DNA from: Butyrivibrio sp. CB08
GTDB taxonomy: Bacteria > Bacillota > Clostridia > Lachnospirales > Lachnospiraceae
Direction of reading: 5' to 3'
DNA length: 64,000 bases
Assembly: GCF_003625485.1 (NCBI RefSeq)
Contig: NZ_RAIR01000002.1
Span: forward strand, 62,001-126,000
Both the position numbers and the translations under genes were made by a program. This document shows, piece by piece, positions 54,294-60,807 of the stretch. Each line of letters begins with the position of its first letter. Position 1 is the stretch's first letter. The notes beneath the pieces are model-generated. The model ran no database searches. It was given only the letters and a program-made list of their open reading frames with translations, and was not told the origin of the DNA.

Positions 54294-55681
54294 ATTCCTA
54301 ACTTATCTATGATCTCACTGGCAACTTCCAAAGGTTCTTTTCCATCAGTGTCGATCACTATATCTGCAGCAAGCTCGTAAAGCTCAGATCTGGCATCCTG
54401 CAGCTCTCTGATCCTTGCAAGAGGATCCTCAGTCTGAAGAAGCGGCCTCGTGGTGTCTCCCATGATCCTCTTATAGACTTCCTCTGGGCTAGTCCTTAAG
54501 TAGATCACCTTGCCAGCCTCAGCCAGAAGCTTTCTGTTCTCCTCTCTTACTGGAAGTCCGCCTCCAAGAGATATGACCATATCTCTCCAGTGGTCTGAAA
54601 CAATCGTATCAAGAAGCTCAGTCTCCATGTTCCTGAAGGCTTCCTCTCCATCCTCACGGAAAATATCTGTAATGGCGCGGCCTTCTGTTTCCTCGATGGC
54701 CTTATCTGTATCAAGTATGTCAAGGTCAAGCTTATCAGCCAGGATCTCGCTCACTGTGGTCTTGCCACTTCCCATAAATCCCTCAAGGATAATGTTTCTT
54801 GCACCTGTAACTTCAAGGATAAGTGACTTGTATACTCTGTCAGCCTGCTCATCAGTTATCTTGATGCCTGCGTCCTGATTCCAAAGTTCATATGCATCCA
54901 GTCCCTGGTAAAGGAGCATCTTAAGACCGGAAAAGGTCTTGGCCCCAGCTGCCTTAGATAGCTTAAGGAACTTGGTCTCAAGGGGCTTATAGATAACATC
55001 AAGAGCTGCGCTCACATGGCGATAAAACTCTTCATCTTCAATAACTGCGCTGTTTACATCAGGGAACAGTCCCACTGATGTGCACTGGATTGCGAAAAAG
55101 CTCTTTTCCCTGGTAAGAACTTCTGTGTAATCAGCTATATCCATTGGGATGACTCTCTCATCCCCAAGCTCCTCGGCGATAGCAACAGCCTTCTCTAAAG
55201 TTCTGTTAAGGATATAAACCTTAGCTGCGCCCTTCTGGATACACAGATGAGCTGTTGGCCTTGCTACACCCCCGGCTCCAAGGATGACTACAGTCTCGCC
55301 CTCAAGCTCCACGCCTTCCTTTTGCATGGCTCTGTAAAGACCTGTCATGTCTGTATTGTATCCGCGATAGCCCTTAAGGGCTTCGTCACGAACAAGGGTA
55401 TTAACGGCGCCTATGCTCTCTGCCAGCGGATCCACATACTTAAGCTGCGCTATGACATCACTCTTATAGGGTACTGTTACGTTCATTCCCTTGATCCCAA
55501 GCTCATAGGCTCCGCGGACAGCATTCTTAAGCCCGCCTTCTGGTACCTCAAAAGGTACGTAGACGAGGTTATTGCCTGTCATGTCCGCCAAAGTGTTGTG
55601 GATAAGCGGAGACATGGTATGCCTGACAGGATTACCAATGATTCCGCAAACTGTAGTATTGCCGTCGGTATAATTTAGCAT
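54290..55681 (-). CDS. Fused shikimate dehydrogenase-shikimate kinase
   Basis: 463 aa, two enzymes in one chain. Residues 1-285 are AroE: GNPVRHTMSPLIHN, NVTVPYK with the catalytic Lys, GAGGVARPTAHL for NADP and the IYKPLETKFL region. Residues 293-463 are AroK: P-loop GFMGSGKTT near 302, DTDKAIEE for shikimate, FRNMETELL and LGGGLPVREENR. The enzymes act in sequence in chorismate synthesis (dehydroshikimate to shikimate to shikimate-3-phosphate), so fusion favours channelling. It lies between lgt and queH. Confidence 0.94.
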   Translation of the reverse strand: MLNYTDGNTTVCGIIGNPVRHTMSPLIHNTLADMTGNNLVYVPFEVPEGGLKNAVRGAYELGIKGMNVTVPYKSDVIAQLKYVDPLAESIGAVNTLVRDEALKGYRGYNTDMTGLYRAMQKEGVELEGETVVILGAGGVARPTAHLCIQKGAAKVYILNRTLEKAVAIAEELGDERVIPMDIADYTEVLTREKSFFAIQCTSVGLFPDVNSAVIEDEEFYRHVSAALDVIYKPLETKFLKLSKAAGAKTFSGLKMLLYQGLDAYELWNQDAGIKITDEQADRVYKSLILEVTGARNIILEGFMGSGKTTVSEILADKLDLDILDTDKAIEETEGRAITDIFREDGEEAFRNMETELLDTIVSDHWRDMVISLGGGLPVREENRKLLAEAGKVIYLRTSPEEVYKRIMGDTTRPLLQTEDPLARIRELQDARSELYELAADIVIDTDGKEPLEVASEIIDKLGI

Positions 55682-55692
55682 AGGTCCCCTTT

Positions 55693-56562
55693 TTATGCTT
55701 TTTTCTTAAGCCTTAATCTAACTACTACGTCAGTAACAACTGCAAATATCACAAGGCATATAGCCAGCATCTGTGACACTGGAAGGCCTGTTGTGTGCAT
55801 GATGAGCTGGTCTGTTCTAAGAGCCTCGATCCATGCTCTTCCCAGGCCATAGCCTCCAAGATACAAAAGAACTATCTCTCCATCAAATTTCTTGTGCTTG
55901 CAGTAAAGAAGCATCAGGATAAAGAGACATATATTCCACATGCTCTCGTACAGGAATGTAGGGCTTACCTGTATATAATTGGTGGCTTCTGACATGTGCT
56001 CCTTCATAAGAGCTGTGATCTCTCCGGAGCGGACCATCTCAACTGGAAGTCTCATGGCAAAGAGTGAATCTGTATACTCACCAAAAGCCTCTCTGTTTGT
56101 AAAGTTGCCCCATCTTCCCATTACCTGGCCAAATACAAGGCCGAACATGATGGTATCTCCAAACAGGAAGAAGTTCTTTTTCTTGATCCTGCAGTAGATA
56201 AACAGTGTAAGAAATCCTGCGATAACACCGCCGTAAATGGCAAGTCCGCCTCCCCTGGTGTTGAAGATACTAAGAAGGTTGTCCTTGTAGTAATCCCAGG
56301 AAAAGAACACGTAGTAAAGTCTTGCCCCAACAATTGAAAAAATGATTATGTAGATCGCCACATCCCAGTAGTCATCAGGTGTCTGGCCTGTCCACTTAGC
56401 AACTCTTGAGATGATAAGCAGAGCTACCAAAAAGCCAAGACCAATGATGACGCCGTACATGGCTATGTTAAATCCAAAAACTGAAAAGCTCTTGGGTACG
56501 TCCTTAAGATATAGACCAAGGTGCGGAAAGGCTATATCCATCTTCCCCATTATATCTGGCAT
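55693..56562 (-). CDS. lgt: Prolipoprotein diacylglyceryl transferase
   Basis: 289-aa membrane enzyme that attaches diacylglycerol to lipobox Cys, here serving for example the two solute-binding lipoproteins. Seven hydrophobic segments; signature GRWGNFTNREAFGEY near residues 150-165, GGLAIYGGV and GRAWIEALRTDQL are intact. GGGAGG precedes the ATG; 39 bp after ychF. Confidence 0.96.
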   Translation of the reverse strand: MPDIMGKMDIAFPHLGLYLKDVPKSFSVFGFNIAMYGVIIGLGFLVALLIISRVAKWTGQTPDDYWDVAIYIIIFSIVGARLYYVFFSWDYYKDNLLSIFNTRGGGLAIYGGVIAGFLTLFIYCRIKKKNFFLFGDTIMFGLVFGQVMGRWGNFTNREAFGEYTDSLFAMRLPVEMVRSGEITALMKEHMSEATNYIQVSPTFLYESMWNICLFILMLLYCKHKKFDGEIVLLYLGGYGLGRAWIEALRTDQLIMHTTGLPVSQMLAICLVIFAVVTDVVVRLRLKKKA

Positions 56563-56601
56563 AAAATCCTCCCAAGCATCGCGCTTTGCGATTTTTCAAA
56601 A

Positions 56602-57699
56602 TCAGACGTTAAATCTGAACAGAATTACGTCGCCGTCCTGAACAACGTACTCTTTACCTTCCATACGAACAAGGCCCTTTTCCTTGGCTGCTGAAAGGGA
56701 GCCCTCTCTAAGAAGGTCTTCGTAGTTGATGACCTCAGCCTTGATAAATCCTCTCTCAAAGTCAGTGTGGATCTTACCAGCTGCCTGAGGCGCCTTGGTT
56801 CCGATCTTAATGGTCCATGCTCTTGTCTCATCCTCACCAGATGTAAGGAAGCTCATAAGTCCAAGAGTTCTGTAGCTTGCTGCGATGAGCTTATCAAGAC
56901 CTGACTCTGAAAGGCCAAGGCTCTCAAGGAACTCTGCCTTCTCATCGTCGTCAAGCTCTGAGATCTCAGCTTCGATCTGGGCACTTATAACAAATACTTC
57001 AGATCCAGACTTTGAAGCAAGGTCTCTTACTGCTGCTACGTATTTATTGGAGGCACCATCATCTGCAAGGTCGTCATCCTTAACGTTTGCAGCGTAGATA
57101 ACTGGCTTCCATGTAAGAAGATCAAGTCCGTTAATGAACGCTCTGTCATCGTCGTTATCAACTTCAAGCTCACTTGCCATCTTGTTTTCTTCAAGGGTTG
57201 CCTTGATCCTCTCGAGGATCTCAAGCTCTTTTGCTGCACTCTTGTCCATACGTGCGAGCTTTGCAACCTTGGCAATCCTGCGCTCCAAAACCTCAAGATC
57301 AGCAAAGATAAGCTCAAGGTTAATTGTCTCTATATCTCTTGCAGGATCCACTGATCCGTCAACGTGTACAACGTTAGGATCCTCAAAGCATCTTACAACG
57401 TGAACGATTGCATCTGTCTCACGGATGTTTGCAAGGAACTGGTTTCCAAGACCTTCGCCCTTGGATGCACCCTTAACAAGTCCCGCAATATCAACGAACT
57501 CTATTGTTGCTGGTGTTACCTTCTTGGAATTATATAAATCCCCAAGAAGTTTAAGTCTCTTATCCGGAACTGCAACAATGCCCACGTTTGGATCGATTGT
57601 CGCAAATGGATAGTTTGCTGCAAGTGCTCCAGCGTTTGTAAGTGAATTAAAAAGTGTACTCTTTCCTACGTTAGGAAGACCGACGATTCCCAATTTCAT
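56602..57699 (-). CDS. ychF: Redox-regulated ATPase YchF (Obg/EngD family)
   Basis: 365 aa. P-loop GLPNVGKST near residue 7, then VDIAGLVKGASKGEGLGNQFL, a coiled-coil insert (about 130-200), NxxE in place of NKxD (YAANVKDDD region) and a TGS-like C-terminal domain ending VILFRFNV. Universally conserved, ribosome-associated ATPase. Its 5' end is the integration target of the neighbouring island: the same ATG, codons 2-6 and ribosome site recur at 60545-60585. The present start region, AAGGAG plus ATG, was probably supplied by the inserted element. Confidence 0.95.
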   Translation of the reverse strand: MKLGIVGLPNVGKSTLFNSLTNAGALAANYPFATIDPNVGIVAVPDKRLKLLGDLYNSKKVTPATIEFVDIAGLVKGASKGEGLGNQFLANIRETDAIVHVVRCFEDPNVVHVDGSVDPARDIETINLELIFADLEVLERRIAKVAKLARMDKSAAKELEILERIKATLEENKMASELEVDNDDDRAFINGLDLLTWKPVIYAANVKDDDLADDGASNKYVAAVRDLASKSGSEVFVISAQIEAEISELDDDEKAEFLESLGLSESGLDKLIAASYRTLGLMSFLTSGEDETRAWTIKIGTKAPQAAGKIHTDFERGFIKAEVINYEDLLREGSLSAAKEKGLVRMEGKEYVVQDGDVILFRFNV

Positions 57700-57715
57700 G
57701 ATGATATATCTCCTT
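57683..57715. repeat. Attachment-like core A at the ychF start
   Basis: ACGATTCC (57683-57690), then CAATTTCATGAT and TCTCCTT on the plus strand: the complement of the ychF start codon, first codons and ribosome site. Matches core C at 60552 over about 30 bp. Confidence 0.7.
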
Positions 57716-57794
57716 AAAATACATAATTAATCGAATACGATTCAAAACCTTATGCATCTTATCACATTTCCTGGAAATAGACTAGTGCTGTCAA

Positions 57795-57826
57795 AATGAC
57801 TCAGGGGGACGGAGTGCTGATTCATT
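57795..57826. repeat. REP-like hairpin
   Basis: AATGACTCA (57795-57803) pairs with TGATTCATT (57818-57826), one mismatch, around the loop GGGGGACGGAGTGC. The GGGGACGG loop next to a short stem is typical of REP elements associated with Y1 transposases, but the stem here is short. Confidence 0.4.
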
Positions 57827-57855
57827 GTATTCGAAATATCTGTATGGCGTCCTTT

Positions 57856-57896
57856 CTATTAGCCATTTTCAATATTTTTTCATTTTTGGCTAATAG
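57856..57896. repeat. 10-bp inverted repeat in the island
   Basis: CTATTAGCCA (57856-57865) and TGGCTAATAG (57887-57896) form a perfect stem with a 21-nt AT-rich loop. Confidence 0.6.
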
Positions 57897-57909
57897 ATGC
57901 ATAGCATTA

Positions 57910-57953
57910 AAAAACCAGCACCGGACATTTGACTATCCGATGCTGTTATTTTT
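57910..57953. terminator. Bidirectional terminator-like hairpin
   Basis: CAGCA-C-CGGA (57916-57925) pairs with TCCG-A-TGCTG (57936-57945); T-rich tracts follow on both strands. Confidence 0.5.
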
Positions 57954-58030
57954 ATCTGCTAACCTGGGTCTCAATATAGCTTGTTACAAATGAAATAATG
58001 TTAATATTTTTTCTATAAATTATAATAATT

Positions 58031-58145
58031 TATAACAAGTTACATACGAGAACAAATGACCACGAGCCCAGTATATATGCGGTTTCATAGAGTTTTATGA
58101 CTCTTTATGGAGATTCATGAAACAGGATTTCATATAACGATTCCT
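58031..58145. repeat. Element end repeat, copy 1, with attachment-like core B
   Basis: About 115 bp similar to 60445-60560. Shared blocks are TATAACAA-TTA, AGCCCAGT, TTTATGGAGAT-CATGAAA and the end ATAACGATTCCT (core at 58137-58145). TTCAT/TTTAT motifs recur every 10 bp (58084, 58094, 58104, 58114), as expected for recombinase arm sites. Confidence 0.7.
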
Positions 58146-58210
58146 CACTATAATAAATATGTAGAAATCTGGGGCGATGAATAAAATCACATAATGTTCT
58201 TTTATACAAG

Positions 58211-58237
58211 AAACTCCCGACTATTTAGTCGGGAGTT
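58211..58237. terminator. Strong bidirectional terminator in the island
   Basis: AAACTCCCGACTA (58211-58223) with TAGTCGGGAGTTT (58226-58238 region), followed by TTTTG on the plus strand and TTTC/TTGTATAA on the minus strand. It holds the stop codon of the adjoining fragment. Confidence 0.7.
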
Positions 58238-58310
58238 TTGTTCGTAACTCTACACCATGCTCTTCGACCGTAAGTTTTATCTTATCATTTTCAATTGTAT
58301 GAAGTGCCAT
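58221..58310 (-). pseudogene. N-terminal fragment resembling an aldose 1-epimerase-like gene
   Basis: A 29-codon frame with an ideal AAGGGGGC ribosome site 7 bp before its ATG reads MALHTIENDKIKLTV-EEHGVEL and then ends inside the terminator hairpin. The TIENDKIKLTVEEHGVEL pattern resembles the first strand pair of galactose mutarotase-like proteins. I infer a gene truncated by rearrangement in the island; a genuine small peptide gene is the alternative. Confidence 0.4.
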
Positions 58311-58381
58311 TTCAATGCCCCCTTAGAAGTTTATATTAACTATAATAAAACATTACGCTTACCTGTTCAAAATAAAAATCT

Positions 58382-59785
58382 TTAGCATTCTTCTATAGGT
58401 TCATTTTTAGTGAAATCAATGTCAACGGTAGCGTTTGTTTTACTATCTGTCATAAGACTTCTAGATGATTTTAGATAAAGTACAATGACTAAAACAAATG
58501 ATAAGACATCTGCTACAGGCTGAGCCATTACAAGACCATTTATACCAAAGGCAGCATGGAGAATATATAGTGCTGGGATATAAATTAATCCCTGACGACT
58601 TATGTTGATAATCATTGCAAATGATGCTGCGCCCATTGCCTGAATTGAATTGGAGAAAACATAAAATACTCCAAAAAGAAAGCTTGTGCTAAGCATGATT
58701 CTTGCAAAACTTACTCCATATTCAAATGCAGCAGCATCCGTTAAGAATATACTTACAATTTGATCTGTAAATATATAGCATATTAGAGTAACAGCCACGC
58801 TCATTATCAATGCGAGAACAACTGAAAAGCGCATTATGCTTTTGAATCTATTGTAATCTTTAGCTCCTACAGAAAATCCAAGAAGTGGTTGAAGTCCCTG
58901 ACCAAAGCCAATGAATAGTGTTCCTGTAATCATAGTTACTTTCATTGCGATTCCAATTCCAGCAACAGCCATATCTCCGTAAGTTGCCATCTGTCCATTG
59001 ATAAGGATTGATGAAACACTCATTAGTAAATTTCCAAGAGCAGCAGGTATACCCATTGCAAGAACACCAGCGGCAATTCTTTCCTTTACAGAAAAATCCT
59101 TTGGATTAATGCTCAAAGAAGATTTACCCCATTTAAAATAACTTAAATAATAAATTGCTCCGATTATACTTGATATAGTTGTTGCAACTGCTGCACCTAC
59201 TACGTTCCATCCTAGTACAATAATAAGGATTGGATCAAGAATGATATTTAAAATGTTGCCGGCTAATTGTCCAATCATGGCTGTAGTAGCTTTTCCCTCT
59301 GCTCTAATTACATTTGAGAGGCAGCTTGAAAGAATTGTGAATGGTCCAGCGATGGCAATAATCTGGAGATATTCTTTTGTATACTGCCAAGTTCCTTCAC
59401 TAGCCCCAATAATATTTAATACTGGGTCAATAAAAATGAGTAATAACGCTGAAAATAAAACACCAGTTATTATAGAACCCCATACACTGAAAGCACTTAT
59501 CTTTCGAGCCTTTTCTTTATTTCCTTCGCCGAGTGCCCTTGATATCGAACTTGTAGCTCCTATACCAAATACATTTCCAATTGCAATGAAAATCATAAAT
59601 ATTGGTGAAGCAAGTGAAATCGCTGCGACCATAAGAGCATCATGAGTTTGGCTAATAAAAAATGTATCCGCAAGGTTATATACAAGAACCATAACCATCG
59701 CTATCATCGATGGAATTGTATTTTTTAATACTGTGGCAGGAATAGAGCCATTTTTAATTGTTTTTGTTGTATTTTTCTTTTCCAT
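58382..59785 (-). CDS. MATE-family efflux transporter, island cargo
   Basis: 467 aa, twelve membrane segments, paired MatE domains (NLADTFFISQTHDAL at about 45-60 and FGQGLQPLLGFSVGA near 285). Of the MepA-like branch by overall pattern. GAAAGGA is spaced for the ATG at 59785, not the in-frame ATG at 59809. Coding sequence is visibly richer in A/T and in ATA, TTT and AAA codons than the surrounding genes, consistent with transfer. A MarR-type palindrome lies just upstream, so the pump is probably derepressed by an inducing compound. Confidence 0.88.
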   Translation of the reverse strand: MEKKNTTKTIKNGSIPATVLKNTIPSMIAMVMVLVYNLADTFFISQTHDALMVAAISLASPIFMIFIAIGNVFGIGATSSISRALGEGNKEKARKISAFSVWGSIITGVLFSALLLIFIDPVLNIIGASEGTWQYTKEYLQIIAIAGPFTILSSCLSNVIRAEGKATTAMIGQLAGNILNIILDPILIIVLGWNVVGAAVATTISSIIGAIYYLSYFKWGKSSLSINPKDFSVKERIAAGVLAMGIPAALGNLLMSVSSILINGQMATYGDMAVAGIGIAMKVTMITGTLFIGFGQGLQPLLGFSVGAKDYNRFKSIMRFSVVLALIMSVAVTLICYIFTDQIVSIFLTDAAAFEYGVSFARIMLSTSFLFGVFYVFSNSIQAMGAASFAMIINISRQGLIYIPALYILHAAFGINGLVMAQPVADVLSFVLVIVLYLKSSRSLMTDSKTNATVDIDFTKNEPIEEC

Positions 59786-59802
59786 AATTACGTCCTTTCT
59801 CA

Positions 59803-59814
59803 ATAGCATGCTAT
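59803..59814. promoter_or_regulatory. MarR-type operator upstream of the MATE gene
   Basis: Perfect palindrome ATAGCATGCTAT, identical to the two sites upstream of marR, ending 17 bp before the MATE ATG. Confidence 0.75.
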
Positions 59815-59830
59815 CGTTTTCAGTAGTGAT

Positions 59831-59853
59831 AATCTCGTCTAAACGACGAGATT
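59831..59853. repeat. Hairpin between marR and the MATE gene
   Basis: AATCTCGTC (59831-59839) with GACGAGATT (59845-59853), 5-nt loop. No T-tract follows on the minus strand, so it may tune readthrough or mRNA stability rather than terminate. Confidence 0.55.
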
Positions 59854-59862
59854 AATTTCAAG

Positions 59863-60291
59863 CTAATTATCAATTAAATTTTTTCTGATTTTTATAAGAA
59901 GTGTTCTAAGAATTTGGCGCTCGTCATCAGAAATGCCTTCAAAAAATTTATCCTCTGATTCTTCTATAAAATCATGGAAAAACTGGCATTTTGCAATTCC
60001 TGATTCCGTTAGGGTGACAAGCTTAATTCTTTTATCATAGGCATCACCCATTGTCTCAATAAGTCCTTTGCTTTCGAGTCTGGAAATAATACCAACGACT
60101 GTAGGTTGTGCAACTCGAAGTTTTCTCTCTAATTCTTTAAAAGTGAGCTTACGCTCCGCCGTATTCCACACAGTCAGCATAAGCATCAGTTGGCTCTGAG
60201 TAAGATCATAATCTCGAAGAGCACTGTTAATATGAGTTTCAAGTGCATCACTGATTTGTTTAATTATTTTTCCACAAGGCTCCTTTTTCAA
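59863..60291 (-). CDS. MarR-family transcriptional regulator, island cargo
   Basis: 142 aa winged-helix repressor. Helix-turn-helix and wing are visible as LTFKELERKLRVAQPTVVG then IISRLESKGLIE and DAYDKRIKLVTLTESG. The frame reaches 60330, but GGAGGTGAT directly precedes a TTG at 60291, which is the likely start. Two copies of ATAGCATGCTAT overlap its promoter and one precedes the MATE pump, so it should repress both itself and the pump. Confidence 0.9.
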   Translation of the reverse strand: MKKEPCGKIIKQISDALETHINSALRDYDLTQSQLMLMLTVWNTAERKLTFKELERKLRVAQPTVVGIISRLESKGLIETMGDAYDKRIKLVTLTESGIAKCQFFHDFIEESEDKFFEGISDDERQILRTLLIKIRKNLIDN

Positions 60292-60312
60292 ATTATCACC
60301 TCCGATGATGTA

Positions 60313-60341
60313 ATAATAGCATGCTATCATTTTATTGTCAA
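60313..60341 (-). promoter_or_regulatory. Promoter of marR
   Basis: On the minus strand perfect TTGACA (60336-60341), 17-nt spacer, TATTAT (60313-60318). Both hexamers are touched by operator palindromes. Confidence 0.8.
60316..60327. promoter_or_regulatory. MarR-type operator, proximal
   Basis: ATAGCATGCTAT, perfect palindrome overlapping the -10 box of marR; centre 25 bp from the distal site. Confidence 0.75.
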
Positions 60342-60354
60342 TAGCATGCTATTG
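60339..60354. promoter_or_regulatory. MarR-type operator, distal
   Basis: CAATAGCATGCTATTG, a perfect 16-bp palindrome with the same 12-bp core, overlapping the -35 box of marR. Confidence 0.75.
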
Positions 60355-60366
60355 TTTTTTAGATAA

Positions 60367-60432
60367 TTACATTCGAATTATCCATTTCAGTTTTTTCGAC
60401 CGGGCACCAAATCGGGCACCATTTTTGAATGA
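60367..60432 (+). pseudogene. Possible C-terminal remnant of an integrase gene
   Basis: A plus-strand frame of 21 codons bounded by stops ends FFRPGTKSGTIFE and stops 13 bp before the element end repeat. Endings of the form GTKxGT are common in Firmicutes tyrosine integrases, whose genes often end beside the attachment site. The fragment is very short, so this is suggestive only. Confidence 0.3.
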
Positions 60433-60444
60433 ATTATATAAACC

Positions 60445-60560
60445 TATAACAAATTATATGGGAGTTGATATTCCAGAAAGCCCAGTGTTTATGGGCTTTT
60501 ATCGATGTTTATAAAGGTTTATGGAGATACATGAAAACCGCCTTTACATAACGATTCCTA
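60445..60560. repeat. Element end repeat, copy 2, with attachment-like core C
   Basis: About 116 bp similar to 58031-58145 and ending at core ACGATTCCT (60552-60560). TTTAT recurs at exactly 60489, 60499, 60509 and 60519, with TACAT at 60529: a 10-bp phased array suited to a recombinase or bending protein. Confidence 0.75.
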
Positions 60561-60568
60561 GTTTCATG
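60545..60568 (-). pseudogene. Displaced 5' end of ychF
   Basis: The minus strand reads AAAGGAG, 10 bp, then ATG AAA CTA GGA ATC GTT ATG TAA: the first six codons of ychF (MKLGIV, with two synonymous changes) followed at once by element sequence and a stop. This is the old start of ychF cut off by integration. Confidence 0.75.
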
Positions 60569-60585
60569 ATATATATACTCCTTTA

Positions 60586-60756
60586 AAAACTTGGTTTTCT
60601 AAACCACAAAATAGCCCTAGCATGGCAGGTTATATATTACCATGTCAGGACGGATTTGTAAAAACACTAATTACCTAATTAATGTATTTCAGAACTTAAA
60701 TTATTAAAAATTTATAATATTACGACATAATATAATCTTTTTTCCAAGCATTACGC
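60586..60756. other. AT-rich intergenic region before the chemoreceptor gene
   Basis: Old upstream region of ychF and leader region of the chemoreceptor gene. Apart from the small TGGTTT/AAACCA hairpin (about 60591-60605) and AT-rich tracts I see no gene or RNA. Confidence 0.4.
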
Positions 60757-60762
60757 TATAAT
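60757..60762 (+). promoter_or_regulatory. -10 box of the chemoreceptor gene
   Basis: TATAAT at 60757-60762, 46 bp before the ATG. No matching -35 box or sigma-28 pattern was found at the right distance. Confidence 0.4.
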
Positions 60763-60807
60763 AATTATATGTGATTTCTTCATAAAACAATAATATGGAG
60801 GCGTGTT

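Larger units (their letters stand above)
57716..58030. other. First AT-rich island segment, no intact gene
   Basis: Contains a small AATCG/CGATT hairpin (57729-57742), a REP-like hairpin, two larger hairpins and the start of the arm-repeat region. A 65-codon plus-strand frame at 57796-57993 has no ribosome site or recognisable domain and spans two hairpins, so I do not call it a gene. Likely the remains of a first inserted element. Confidence 0.5.

Noticed and set aside
57796..57993. A 65-codon plus-strand frame in the island
   Set aside because: No ribosome site, runs through a REP-like hairpin and a terminator-like hairpin, and shows no domain.
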